Source of the DNA: Schlegelella_A sp038318385 | GTDB taxonomy: Bacteria; Pseudomonadota; Gammaproteobacteria; Burkholderiales; Burkholderiaceae_C | Direction: 5' to 3' | NCBI GenBank assembly: GCA_038318385.1 | Contig: JBBQCD010000016.1 | Coordinates: 6,073-70,072, forward strand | DNA: 64,000 bases | Notes under the pieces: model-generated | What the model was told of the DNA's origin: nothing | The model's input: only the letters and a program-made list of their open reading frames with translations | Database searches by the model: none | Shown here: positions 23,834-32,849 of the stretch, in pieces | Layout: every line of letters starts with the position of its first letter | How positions within the stretch are numbered: position 1 is the first letter of the stretch | Made by a program: the position numbers and the translations under genes

Positions 23834-24931
23834 ATGAAGCCCTGGCAGTACCAGAACCCGGTGGCGATCCATTTCGGCGCCAGCGTCATCGAGTCGCTGC
23901 CGCAGGTCCTGGCCGGGCGGCGTGCCACTCTGGTCACCTTCCCCGAAGCCGAGGCGTTCGGCCTGCTGCCGCGGCTGCGCCAGCTGCTCGGCGCCTCGCT
24001 GGCCGGCGTCATCGACCGGACCCAGCCGAACCCCGATGTCGATGGGCTCGACGTGCTCTACCGCGAGTTCTGGCGCTCGCCCGACAGCACCGACGTGATC
24101 GTCGCGGTCGGTGGCGGCAGCGCGCTCGACACCGCCAAGGCGCTGATGGTCGGCACCGAAAGCGGCGAGTTCGATGCACTGGTCGCGTTGCTGGCCACCG
24201 GCAAGCCCTTCACGCCACACCGCGTCAAGTCGCTGATCGCAGTGCCGACGACGTCGGGTACCGGCAGCGAGGTGACCGGCTGGGCCACCGTCTGGCACAA
24301 GGCCGCCGGCAAGAAGTACTCGCTGCACCTGCCGCAGACCTGGCCCGAGGCGGCCTTCGTCGATCCGGAACTGGTGCTGTCGCTGCCGGCCGGCCCGACG
24401 CTGGCCGCGGGGCTCGATGCGCTCTCGCATGCGCTCGAGTCGATCTGGAACGTCAACGCCAATCCGGTGTCCGACAACCATGCGGTCGAGGCGGCGCGCA
24501 TGGTTCTGGCGACCCTGCCGAAGCTGATGCTGGATCTGGCCGACATCGAGCTGCGCAGCAGGATGTCGCTGGCCGCGCTGACCGCGGGGCTGGCCTTCTC
24601 GAACACACGCACGGCGCTCGCACATTCGATTTCCTACGACATGACGATCCACCACGGCCTGCCGCACGGTATCGCCTGCTCGTTCACGCTGCCGCTGGTG
24701 CTGCGCCGCGCCGCCGGCGCCGATGCCGGTCGCGACGCGGTACTGGCGCGCGTCTTCGACGTCCCGCTGGCAGAAGCCGCCGACTTCCTCGCCGACTTCC
24801 TGGAGCGCCTGGGCGTCAGCACGCGCTTCGAAAGCTATGGCGTCTCGGAAGCGGAATCCCGACGCATGATCGTGCAGGCCCTCGACGGTGTGCGCGGCAA
24901 GAACTTCATCGGCGCGGCGACCGCCGCCTGA
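23834..24931 (+). CDS. Phosphonate-associated iron-type alcohol dehydrogenase
   Basis: This 365-residue group III (iron-dependent) alcohol dehydrogenase has the NAD(P) motif GGGSALDTAK (~93-102), PTTSGTGSEV, GLDALSHALES carrying the metal Asp and His (~194-203), and HHGLPHG with the remaining His ligands. It belongs to the phosphonate-metabolism-associated Fe-ADH group, related to PhpC, which reduces phosphonoacetaldehyde to 2-hydroxyethylphosphonate in biosynthesis. In a catabolic operon followed by phnY, the reverse reaction (2-hydroxyethylphosphonate to phosphonoacetaldehyde) is the natural inference. It begins 22 bases after phnA with GGAG upstream. Confidence 0.88.
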   Translation: MKPWQYQNPVAIHFGASVIESLPQVLAGRRATLVTFPEAEAFGLLPRLRQLLGASLAGVIDRTQPNPDVDGLDVLYREFWRSPDSTDVIVAVGGGSALDTAKALMVGTESGEFDALVALLATGKPFTPHRVKSLIAVPTTSGTGSEVTGWATVWHKAAGKKYSLHLPQTWPEAAFVDPELVLSLPAGPTLAAGLDALSHALESIWNVNANPVSDNHAVEAARMVLATLPKLMLDLADIELRSRMSLAALTAGLAFSNTRTALAHSISYDMTIHHGLPHGIACSFTLPLVLRRAAGADAGRDAVLARVFDVPLAEAADFLADFLERLGVSTRFESYGVSEAESRRMIVQALDGVRGKNFIGAATAA

Positions 24932-24957
24932 CCGAGCAACCTTCCAGGAGACCCCCC

Positions 24958-26394
24958 ATGAATGCCAGAGACCTGCGCCGCGAAGCGATGCGCATCGGCG
25001 GCAAGTCCGTCCACAGCGACCGCGTGATCGAAGTCTTCAACCCCTACACGCGGCAGCTCATCGGCACCGTGCCGAAGGCCTCGCTGGAGGACGTCCGGCG
25101 GGCGTTCGAGATTGCCAAGGCGTACAAGCCCAAGCTCACGCGCTACGAGCGCGCCGCGATCCTGAACAAGGCCGCGGCCATCATCCGCAGCCGCCTCGAC
25201 GAATTCTCGGACCTCATCACCGCCGAATGCGGTCTGTGCAAGAAGGACTCGCTCTACGAGATCGGCCGCGTCAGCGACGTGCTGCTGTTCGGCGCCAACG
25301 AGGCGCTGAAGGACGACGGCCAGATCTTCTCCTGCGACCTGACGCCGCACGGCAAGAAACGCCGCGTCTTCACCCAGCGCGACCCGCTGCTCGGCGTCAT
25401 CTGCGCGATCACGCCGTTCAACCACCCGATGAACCAGGTGGCGCACAAGGTCGTCCCGTCCATCGTCACCAACAACCGGATGGTGCTCAAGCCTTCCGAG
25501 AAAGTGCCGTTCTCGGCGATCGCGCTGGCCGACGTGCTCTACGAGGCGGGTTTGCCGCCGGAGATGTACCAGGTCGTCACCGGCGACCCGAAGGAGATCG
25601 CCGACGAGCTGATCACGAACGAGCACGTCGACCTGATCACCTTCACCGGCGGCGTCGCCATCGGCAAGTACATCGCCGCCAAGGCCGGCTACCGGCGCAT
25701 GGTGCTCGAGCTCGGCGGCAACGACCCGATCATCGTCATGGAAGACGCCGACCTCGAAGAGGCGGCGACGCTCGCCGCGGCAGGTTCGTACAAGAACTCC
25801 GGCCAGCGCTGCACCGCGATCAAGCGCATGCTGGTGCAGGAAGCGGTCGCCGACCGCTTCGTCGAGCTGCTGGTGGCCAAGACCAAGGCGTGGAGCTACG
25901 GCGATCCGATGGACCCGAAGCTCGACATGGGCACCGTCGTCGACGAGGCCGCCGCGCGCTACTGCGAGGACAAGGTCAACGAGGCCGTCAGCCGTGGCGC
26001 TAAGGTGCTGGTCGGCAACGTCCGCAACGGCGCGCTCTACGCGCCGACCGTCGTCGACCACGTCACCCAGGACATGCCGCTGGCGCTGCACGAGACTTTC
26101 GGCCCGGTGTCGCCGGTGATCCGCTTCAAGGGCATCGACGACGCGATCAGGCTCTCGAACTCGACCGCCTACGGGCTGTCGTCGGCGGTCTGCACGAACC
26201 GGCTCGACTACATCACCCGATTCATCGCCGAGCTCGAGGTCGGCTCGGTGAACATCCGCGAGGTGCCGGGGTACCGGCTGGAGCTCACGCCCTTCGGCGG
26301 GATCAAGGACTCGGGCCTCGGCTACAAGGAAGGCGTGCAGGAGGCGATCAAGAGCTTCACCAACGTCAAGACCTACTCGCTGCCCTGGAACTGA
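24958..26394 (+). CDS. phnY: Phosphonoacetaldehyde dehydrogenase
   Basis: An aldehyde dehydrogenase superfamily member (478 residues) that oxidises phosphonoacetaldehyde to phosphonoacetate with NAD+. Visible are the cofactor segment ITFTGGVAIG (~223-232), the catalytic Glu in LELGGNDPI (~248-256), the catalytic Cys in NSGQRCTAIKR (~281-291), and ETFGPVSPVIRF. The short ALDH length and the NVKTYSLPWN C-terminus suit the PhnY group. It is the last gene of the operon, 27 bases after the Fe-ADH with AGGAGA before the ATG. It feeds phosphonoacetate to PhnA. Confidence 0.93.
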   Translation: MNARDLRREAMRIGGKSVHSDRVIEVFNPYTRQLIGTVPKASLEDVRRAFEIAKAYKPKLTRYERAAILNKAAAIIRSRLDEFSDLITAECGLCKKDSLYEIGRVSDVLLFGANEALKDDGQIFSCDLTPHGKKRRVFTQRDPLLGVICAITPFNHPMNQVAHKVVPSIVTNNRMVLKPSEKVPFSAIALADVLYEAGLPPEMYQVVTGDPKEIADELITNEHVDLITFTGGVAIGKYIAAKAGYRRMVLELGGNDPIIVMEDADLEEAATLAAAGSYKNSGQRCTAIKRMLVQEAVADRFVELLVAKTKAWSYGDPMDPKLDMGTVVDEAAARYCEDKVNEAVSRGAKVLVGNVRNGALYAPTVVDHVTQDMPLALHETFGPVSPVIRFKGIDDAIRLSNSTAYGLSSAVCTNRLDYITRFIAELEVGSVNIREVPGYRLELTPFGGIKDSGLGYKEGVQEAIKSFTNVKTYSLPWN

Positions 26395-26491
26395 ACCGGG
26401 ACGCGGCTCTGGGCGCTGCCGGTCGGAGCCGCGATCGGCGGCGGCCGTCGGTGGCGAGCGGCAACTGTCCGCGGCGCTGGGACGCTGCGTT

Positions 26492-27259
26492 TCAGTCGGC
26501 GTAACCCGGCAGCTCGCGGTCGACGACCCGCATCATCGCCTCGAAGTAGAGCCGTTCGCGCTCGCCCCGCGGGTGCCGATCGTCGGCGCCCGGCGTGGTG
26601 ACGCGGGCGATGACGTCCTCGGACAGCACTTCGATCGGCTGCCCGGCGGCCATCGCCAGCAGCTGCGTGCGGCACGCGCGCTCGAGCTTGTAGAGCCGGC
26701 GGTAGGCCTGGGCCATCGTCTGCCCGGTGGCGACCACGCCGTGGTTCTTCATGAAGAGGATCGGCTTGTCGCCCATCACCTTCACCAGCCGCTCGCCTTC
26801 GGCCAGGCTCGCGGCGACGCCGGTGTAGTCGTCGTCGTAGGCGATCTGGCCGTGGAAGAACGCCGCGGTCTGCGTCGCCGGCAGCAGCCGGTTGTCCTTC
26901 AGCATGTTCAGCGCCAGCGCCCAGGTCTGGTGGGTGTGCAGGACCACGCGGGCGCCGCCGAGGCGGTGGATCGGCGAGTGGATGCACTGCGCCGAAAGCT
27001 CGACCACGCCTTCGCCCTCCAGCGTGCGACCGGCCTCGTCGAAGACCATCATGTCGCTCGCCCGAGCTTCGGACCAGTGGCGCCCGAACGGGAGGATGTA
27101 GTACTGCCCGGGACGGTCGGGAACTTCGACCGTGAAATGGTTGTCGATGCCTTCCTCGAGCCCATCGAGCACCGCCATGCGGTGGGCGGCCGCAAGTTCG
27201 ATGCGGGTGCGGGCGGCGGCGTCGAGGGCCGGGGTCGTTCGGGGCGGATTGAGCGTCAT
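26492..27259 (-). CDS. Class II aldolase/adducin-family protein
   Basis: A 255-residue member of the class II aldolase/adducin family. Zinc ligands are visible in VVLHTHQTWALAL (the H-x-H pair, ~105-107) and in MKNHGVVATG (third His, ~175). An N-terminal HFTVEVPDR stands where aldolases have the conserved N-H-x-S/T. Members cleave or isomerise sugar phosphates or act on hydroxy-acid substrates; many remain unassigned. It is convergent with the phosphonate operon and divergent from the FIST gene, so it is not part of either unit. The ATG is at 27257-27259; the open frame beyond it is not conserved-looking. Confidence 0.88.
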   Translation of the reverse strand: MTLNPPRTTPALDAAARTRIELAAAHRMAVLDGLEEGIDNHFTVEVPDRPGQYYILPFGRHWSEARASDMMVFDEAGRTLEGEGVVELSAQCIHSPIHRLGGARVVLHTHQTWALALNMLKDNRLLPATQTAAFFHGQIAYDDDYTGVAASLAEGERLVKVMGDKPILFMKNHGVVATGQTMAQAYRRLYKLERACRTQLLAMAAGQPIEVLSEDVIARVTTPGADDRHPRGERERLYFEAMMRVVDRELPGYAD

Positions 27260-27393
27260 CGTGGTTCTCGAGGGCAGGGCGACCCTCTGATTGTGCCGAC
27301 CTGCGCGGACGGGGCCGCGGTGGGCCCTCAAGACGCGGCCGTGCCGGCCGAAAACGGTGGGTCGGCCGCCGTGCTCAGCGGCAGAGAGACCCC

Positions 27394-28530
27394 ATGCAAC
27401 TACAGACCGTGACGTATTGCGCCTCCGAGGGTTGGAGCGCGCCGCTTCCCGTCGGGCTCGACAGTCCGCGCACCCTGATGCTGGCGTTCGCAGGTGCAGG
27501 GTTCGGGGCCGATGAAACGCCGTTCCGGGCGCTGGCCGAGGGCTTTCCTCGGTCGCTGTTGGCCGGCTGCTCCACCGCGGGAGAGATCGCGGGCGCCCAG
27601 GTCCACGACGACAGCATCAGCGTCGCGGTTGCCCGCTTCGAGCACACCGACCTGCGCCGCGCCGGCACGACCATCCACTCGGCCGACGATTCGCTCGACG
27701 CCGGCTCACGCCTGGCGGCGCAGCTGGCGGGCGACGGGCTGCGGGCGGTGTTCGTGCTCTCCGACGGCTTGCGCGTCAACGGCAGTCTGCTGGTGCAAGG
27801 CCTGGCGAGCCGCCTACCGGGCGACGTGATCATCACCGGCGGCCTGGCCGGCGACGGCAGCCGCTTCATGCGCACCTGGGTGCTCGACGGTTCCCGGCCC
27901 GAGGTCAACCGGGTCTGCGCGATCGGCCTTTACGGCGAGCGCCTGCGCGTCGGCCACGGCTGCGAAGGCGGCTGGTCCGGCTTCGGACCCGAGCGACGCA
28001 TCACCCGGGCCGAAGGCAACGTGCTGTTCGAGCTCGACGACAAGCCCGCCCTCGACCTCTACCGCACCTACCTGGGCGAGCGCGCCGGCGGCCTGCCGGG
28101 CACCGGACTGCTGTTCCCGCTGGCCGTCAAACGCAGCGGCGAAGACCAGGACACGCTGGTGCGCACCATACTCGGCATCGACGAGGCCGAGAACGCCCTG
28201 GTCTTCGCCGGCGACCTGCCGCTCGGCGGCGTGGCCCGGCTGATGCGCGCCCACACCGACACCCTGATCGACAGCGCCGGCCACGCGGCGCGAGCCGCCG
28301 TCGCCGAAGCCGGCGCCGCCGCCCTCGTGATCTCGGTGAGCTGCGTCGGCCGGCGCCTGGTGCTCGGCGAGCGCACCGACGAGGAGGTGGAGACGGTGTT
28401 CGACAGTGCCCCGCCACGCTCCGGCCACGTCGGCTTCTACTCGTACGGCGAGATCGCGCCGACGCTGCCGGGGCGAGCCAGCGAACTGCACAACCAGACG
28501 ATGACCGTCACGGTATTCGACGAGCGATGA
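27394..28530 (+). CDS. FIST-domain sensory protein
   Basis: This 378-residue protein consists of FIST_N (~20-215; LLAGCSTAGEIAG, VFVLSDGLRVNGS, ITGGLAGDGSRF) and FIST_C (~220-365; ending VGFYSYGEIAP). FIST domains are proposed small-ligand sensors, possibly for amino acids, acting in signal transduction. No signal peptide is seen, so it is cytoplasmic. The stop overlaps the ATG of a PAS-GGDEF-EAL protein, implying that the ligand-bound FIST protein modulates cyclic-di-GMP turnover by its neighbour. Confidence 0.92.
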   Translation: MQLQTVTYCASEGWSAPLPVGLDSPRTLMLAFAGAGFGADETPFRALAEGFPRSLLAGCSTAGEIAGAQVHDDSISVAVARFEHTDLRRAGTTIHSADDSLDAGSRLAAQLAGDGLRAVFVLSDGLRVNGSLLVQGLASRLPGDVIITGGLAGDGSRFMRTWVLDGSRPEVNRVCAIGLYGERLRVGHGCEGGWSGFGPERRITRAEGNVLFELDDKPALDLYRTYLGERAGGLPGTGLLFPLAVKRSGEDQDTLVRTILGIDEAENALVFAGDLPLGGVARLMRAHTDTLIDSAGHAARAAVAEAGAAALVISVSCVGRRLVLGERTDEEVETVFDSAPPRSGHVGFYSYGEIAPTLPGRASELHNQTMTVTVFDER

Positions 28531-30482
28531 GCCACGAGGTGCATGCGACGCTGCGGCGCCAGCTCAAGCGCCTCCGGATCGATGGCGAAGGCGTCGCCGC
28601 GCTCGACCCCCACTGGGCCGAGCTGCTGCAGCGCGTCAGCCGCGCCTACGAGGAGCACGACCAGGAGCGCTATCTGCTCGAGCGCTCGGGGGACCTCGCC
28701 TCGGCGGAGATGGAGCAGCTCTACGCCACGGTGCGCGCCGACCGCGACCTGCTCGAGCGACGGGTGCACGAGCGCACCGCCGCGCTGCAGGTCAGCGAGG
28801 GCCGGCTCGAGAGCCTGCTGTCGCTGTCGGCCGACTGGATCTGGGAGCAGGACGCCGACCTGTGCTTCACCTACATCTCCGACGGCGTGATCGCCGCTGC
28901 GGGCTTCACGCCGGCTGCGCTGATCGGCCTGCGCCGCATGTCGGGCACCCGCTTCGAGGCGCCCGCCGACGAGGTGGCTGCCTATGAAGCCTGCATCGCC
29001 GAGCGGCGTGCCTTCCGCGACTTCAGCTACCGCTTCACCCGACCCGACGGCGTCAACCGCTACCTGCGCATCAGCGGCGAGCCGGTCTTCGATGCCGAAG
29101 GCCGGTTCGCCGGCTACCGCGGCGTCGGTCGCGACGTCACGCAGGCGATGCTGGCCGAGCAGAAGGTGCACGAGCTGGCACGCTACGACAGCCTCACCGG
29201 CCTGCCGAACCGCAACATGTTCCTCGGCGAGCTCGAGCGCGCCATCCTGCGCGCCCGGCGCAGCGGCGAGTCGTTCGCGCTGTGCTTCATCGACCTGGAC
29301 CGCTTCAAGAGCATCAACGACACGCTCGGCCACGACGGCGGCGACGAGCTGCTGCAGTCGATGGCGCAGCGGTTGCGCGGCTGCGTCCGGGAGAGCGACC
29401 TGGTCGCGCGGCTGGGTGGCGACGAGTTCGTGGTATTGCTCGAAGGCGGCGGCGGGGCCGCCGACATCAACCACATCGCTCATGCCCTCAAACAGGCGAT
29501 CGCCGAGCCGCTCGAGATCCACGGCCGCAGCTTCCTCGTCACCGGCAGCATCGGCATCGGCCTGTATCCGGCCGATGGCGAGAACGCGGCGACGCTGCTC
29601 AAGCACGCCGACGCCGCCATGTACCTGGCCAAGGAGAAGGGCAAGAACAACGTCCAGTTCTACACCGCCGAGCTCGCCGATCAGGCGGCGCGCCAGTTCG
29701 AGACCGAGTCGGCGCTGCGCCTGGCGCTGGCGCGCCACGAGTTCGTGCTGCACTACCAGCCCAAGGTCGATGTCGTCAGCGGCGCCCTGCTCGGCCTGGA
29801 GGCCCTGGTGCGCTGGCAGCACCCGACGCGCGGCATGGTGCCCCCGGCCGACTTCATCCCGCTCGCCGAGGAGCGCGGACTGATCGTGCCGATCGGCCGC
29901 TGGGTGATCCAGGACGCCTGCCGGCAGATCAGCGACTGGCGCCGCGCCGGCCTGAAAGTGCCACCGGTCGCTGTCAACCTCTCGCCGCGCCAGTTCGCCG
30001 ACGAGGCACTGATCGAGGACATCGAGCACGCCATGCGCACGCACGGCGTCGCGCCGGCCGACCTGGAAGTGGAACTGACCGAGAGCGTGCTGATGGTCGA
30101 CCCGGACCGCGCCGCCAGCGTGCTGCAGCGCCTGAAGGCGATGGGCGTGCGGATCTCCATCGACGACTTCGGCACCGGCTACTCGTCTCTGTCCTACCTC
30201 AAGCGCTTTCCCGCCGAGACCGTCAAGATCGACCGCTCCTTCATCCGCGGCCTGCCGGACGACGGCGACGACACCGCGATCACCCAGGCGGTGATCGCGA
30301 TGGCGCACTCGCTCGGGCTGACGGTCATCGCCGAAGGGGTCGAGACCGAAGCGCAGCTCGCCACGCTGCGCCGCCTCGGCTGCGACGAGGCTCAGGGCTT
30401 CCTGCTCGGCCGGCCGATCGCCGCGGCGCAGCTGGAGGCCAGGCTCGAGCGGCACTCCTTGCCGGCAACGCAGGCGGCCTAG
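28527..30482 (+). CDS. PAS-GGDEF-EAL cyclic-di-GMP signalling protein
   Basis: A 651-residue cytoplasmic protein with an N-terminal coiled coil (~40-95), a PAS domain (~97-215), GGDEF (~220-380) and EAL (~395-640). The diguanylate cyclase motif is intact (LGGDEFVVLL). The phosphodiesterase domain keeps EALVRWQHP, the NLSPRQF asparagine, the ELTES glutamate, the IDDFGTGYSSL acidic pair, the KIDRSFI lysine and the AEGVE glutamate. Both activities are therefore possible. No membrane segment is present. The four-base overlap with the FIST gene makes the two a probable signalling pair. An in-frame GTG start is not needed; the ATG at 28527 fits. Confidence 0.95.
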   Translation: MSHEVHATLRRQLKRLRIDGEGVAALDPHWAELLQRVSRAYEEHDQERYLLERSGDLASAEMEQLYATVRADRDLLERRVHERTAALQVSEGRLESLLSLSADWIWEQDADLCFTYISDGVIAAAGFTPAALIGLRRMSGTRFEAPADEVAAYEACIAERRAFRDFSYRFTRPDGVNRYLRISGEPVFDAEGRFAGYRGVGRDVTQAMLAEQKVHELARYDSLTGLPNRNMFLGELERAILRARRSGESFALCFIDLDRFKSINDTLGHDGGDELLQSMAQRLRGCVRESDLVARLGGDEFVVLLEGGGGAADINHIAHALKQAIAEPLEIHGRSFLVTGSIGIGLYPADGENAATLLKHADAAMYLAKEKGKNNVQFYTAELADQAARQFETESALRLALARHEFVLHYQPKVDVVSGALLGLEALVRWQHPTRGMVPPADFIPLAEERGLIVPIGRWVIQDACRQISDWRRAGLKVPPVAVNLSPRQFADEALIEDIEHAMRTHGVAPADLEVELTESVLMVDPDRAASVLQRLKAMGVRISIDDFGTGYSSLSYLKRFPAETVKIDRSFIRGLPDDGDDTAITQAVIAMAHSLGLTVIAEGVETEAQLATLRRLGCDEAQGFLLGRPIAAAQLEARLERHSLPATQAA

Positions 30483-30525
30483 CGTCGCATCCGCACCGGA
30501 GCCGCGCGACTACGATCGCGGTTCC

Positions 30526-31092
30526 ATGGGCCGGATCGTGTGCTTCGCGCGGTGGGTCGACCGCCTCAACCGGTTCATCGGGCGGGCCATGCTGTGGCCG
30601 CTGCTGGCCTCGGTCGGCATCGGCGCCGGCAATGCCCTGTCCCGCAAGTTCCTCGGCATCAGCTCGAACGGCTGGCTCGAGATCCAGTGGCACCTCTTCG
30701 CCGCCGCCTTCCTCGGCTGCGCCGGCTACGTGCTGATGGTCGACGAGCACGTCCGCGTCGATGCGCTCGCGCGCCTGTGGTCGGCGCGCACGCGCGCCGC
30801 GATCGATGCCGTCGCGCTGGCAGTCGTCGCCCTGCCGATGACGATCCTGTTCGGCGGCTTCGGCTGGACCCTGTTCCGGCAGGCCTGGTGGAGCGGTGAA
30901 GCCTCGTTCAATGCCGGCGGGCTGATCGTCTGGCCGCTCTACCTCTGCATTCCCGTCGGCATGACCCTGCTGGGGCTGCAAGCGCTCAGCGAGCTGGTGC
31001 GGCGCATCGAGTTCCTCCGGGGCCGCACCCCCCGTGCCACCCTCAGCGAAACCGACCTGCCACCGATCGCCGGCACGGCCGAGGACCGGTAG
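30526..31092 (+). CDS. TRAP transporter small permease (DctQ-type)
   Basis: An inner-membrane protein of 188 residues with four predicted helices and DctQ-type features: IEFLRG near the C-terminus, an EIQWHLFAAAFLG segment in helix 2 and DEHVRVD after it. Together with the large subunit it forms a secondary, ion-driven uptake system. The stop shares a base with the GTG start of the large subunit. No substrate-binding (DctP) gene is adjacent. Confidence 0.9.
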   Translation: MGRIVCFARWVDRLNRFIGRAMLWPLLASVGIGAGNALSRKFLGISSNGWLEIQWHLFAAAFLGCAGYVLMVDEHVRVDALARLWSARTRAAIDAVALAVVALPMTILFGGFGWTLFRQAWWSGEASFNAGGLIVWPLYLCIPVGMTLLGLQALSELVRRIEFLRGRTPRATLSETDLPPIAGTAEDR

Positions 31093-32849
31093 TGGCCTGG
31101 CTCTCCGCCCATCTGGCGCCGCTGATGTTCGTGGCGCTGGTGCTGTTCCTGATGAGCGGCGTGCCGGTGGTGCTCGGCCTGGCGGCGTGCGCACTGGCGT
31201 TCGCCGGGCTCGGCATCCACCTCGGCGTCATGCCCGCAGCGCTGCTGCAGGCGTTGCCGCTGCGACTGATCGGGATCATGAAGAACGAGATGCTGCTCGC
31301 GATCCCGTTCTTCACGTTGATGGGGCTGATACTCGATCGCTGCGGCCTGGCCCACGACCTGCTCGAGACCATCGGCCAGGTCTTCGGCCCGGTGCGCGGC
31401 GGCCTCGCCTTCGCCGTCATCGCGGTCGGCGCGCTGCTGGGGGCGACCACCGGTGTCATCGCCGCCTCGGTGATCTCGATGGGACTGTTCTCGCTGCCGC
31501 TGATGCTGCGCCATGGCTACGACCCGCGCTGGGCGGCCGGGGTGATCGCCGCCTCGGGCAGCCTGACCCAGATCGTGCCGCCGTCGCTGGTGCTGATCGT
31601 GCTCGCCGACCAGCTCGATCGCAGCGTCGGCGACATGTACGCCGCCGCGCTGGCGCCGGCGGCGCTGATCATCGTCGGCTACACCCTGGTAGTCGGGTTG
31701 GCGGCGTGGTGGTTCCCGCATGCGATGCCGGCCCTGCCGAGCGAGGCCCGCGCGCCGCGCGGGGCCGACGGCCGCAGCGGACTGCGCTCGCTGGGCGTGC
31801 TGGTCGCGCTTGGCGCCCTCGGCAGCGCCGTGTTCATGCACGCCTACCCAGCCCTGGTTGTGCGGCTTGGCCGCACGGCGCTCGCGCCGCCGACCGACGA
31901 GAGGGTGATCGTCGGCCTGGCCGCGACGGTCGTCTTCGCGTTCTTGCTGGCACTGGCCGATCGCGGCTTGCGCCTCGGCTGGCTGTCGATCCTGGCGCAG
32001 CGCGTGGCCTTCGTGCTGGTGCCGCCGCTGATCCTGATCTTCCTGGTTCTGGGCACGATCTATCTCGGCGTGGCAACGCCGACCGAAGGCGGGGCGCTGG
32101 GCGCGGTCGGCGCGGCCGCCATGGCCGTGGCGCGGCGCCGGCTGCCCTGGAGCCGGTTCCTCGAGGCCTCCCTGAGCAGCATCAAGCTGAGCTGCTTCGT
32201 CGTCTTCATCCTGATCGGCTCGACCATGTTCTCGCTGACCTTCAACAGCCTCGAGGGCACACGCTGGGTAACCCGGCTGTTCGATCAACTGCCGGGCGGG
32301 ACGACCGGCATGGTGGTCTTCGTCTCGATGCTGGTCTTCGTGCTCGGCTTCTTCCTCGACTTCTTCGAGATCGCCTTCATCCTGGTGCCGCTCGTCGCGC
32401 CGGCCGCCGCCGCGCTCGGCATCGACCTGATCTGGCTCGGCGTGCTGCTGGCGGTGAACCTGCAGACCTCGTTCCTGACGCCGCCATTCGGCTACGCGCT
32501 GTTCTTCCTGCGCGGCGTCGCGCCGGCGGAGGACCGCATCGAGGCGGCGACCGGCCACGTCATCCGCGGCGTCGGCACCGGCGCGATCTATCTCGGCGTG
32601 CTGCCCTTCATCGGCGTGCAGGTGCTGGTGATCGCCGCGCTGGTCGCCTTTCCTGGCCTGGTCGACACCGGCAGCGGACGCGCCCGGTGCTTCGACGACG
32701 CGGCAGTGATCGAGATCCTGCGCGCCGAGCCCGACGCCGGGTCGGCGAGACGAACCGGGGTCGGCAAGTCCGCGTGCCAGTCCGCCTCGGCGCGGTCCCG
32801 CTCGAGCCGCCTCTCAACGGCCGTCGACCAGTCGATCGAACCCGGCTGA
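31092..32849 (+). CDS. TRAP transporter large permease (DctM-type), unusually long
   Basis: A 585-residue permease, about 150 longer than the usual DctM subunit (~430). Family segments include EMLLAIPFFTLMGLILDRCG, GATTGVIAASVISMG and SGSLTQIVPPSLVLIVLADQ. The extra length is an internal insertion (~215-310) with two more predicted helices. There is also a C-terminal tail of about 60 polar residues (from ~530) that overlaps the LysR gene on the other strand by 36 bases. The tail has unusual composition (Ser/Arg-rich) and may result from loss of an earlier stop. Start GTG at 31092. Substrate unknown because no binding protein is present. Confidence 0.88.
   Translation: MAWLSAHLAPLMFVALVLFLMSGVPVVLGLAACALAFAGLGIHLGVMPAALLQALPLRLIGIMKNEMLLAIPFFTLMGLILDRCGLAHDLLETIGQVFGPVRGGLAFAVIAVGALLGATTGVIAASVISMGLFSLPLMLRHGYDPRWAAGVIAASGSLTQIVPPSLVLIVLADQLDRSVGDMYAAALAPAALIIVGYTLVVGLAAWWFPHAMPALPSEARAPRGADGRSGLRSLGVLVALGALGSAVFMHAYPALVVRLGRTALAPPTDERVIVGLAATVVFAFLLALADRGLRLGWLSILAQRVAFVLVPPLILIFLVLGTIYLGVATPTEGGALGAVGAAAMAVARRRLPWSRFLEASLSSIKLSCFVVFILIGSTMFSLTFNSLEGTRWVTRLFDQLPGGTTGMVVFVSMLVFVLGFFLDFFEIAFILVPLVAPAAAALGIDLIWLGVLLAVNLQTSFLTPPFGYALFFLRGVAPAEDRIEAATGHVIRGVGTGAIYLGVLPFIGVQVLVIAALVAFPGLVDTGSGRARCFDDAAVIEILRAEPDAGSARRTGVGKSACQSASARSRSSRLSTAVDQSIEPG

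Noticed and set aside
26403..26432. Terminator after phnY (GCGGCTC...GAGCCGC hairpin)
   Set aside because: The stem is 7 bp with a 16-base loop and no T-run on either strand, so it is not convincing as an intrinsic terminator.
26492..27259. Class II aldolase as the last member of the phosphonate operon
   Set aside because: It is on the opposite strand, convergent with phnY, and shows no phosphonate-specific feature.
28437..30455. 672-residue minus-strand open frame opposite the FIST/GGDEF-EAL genes
   Set aside because: It is the antisense shadow of a high-GC gene; the plus strand has intact GGDEF and EAL motifs, while the minus frame has no recognisable domain.
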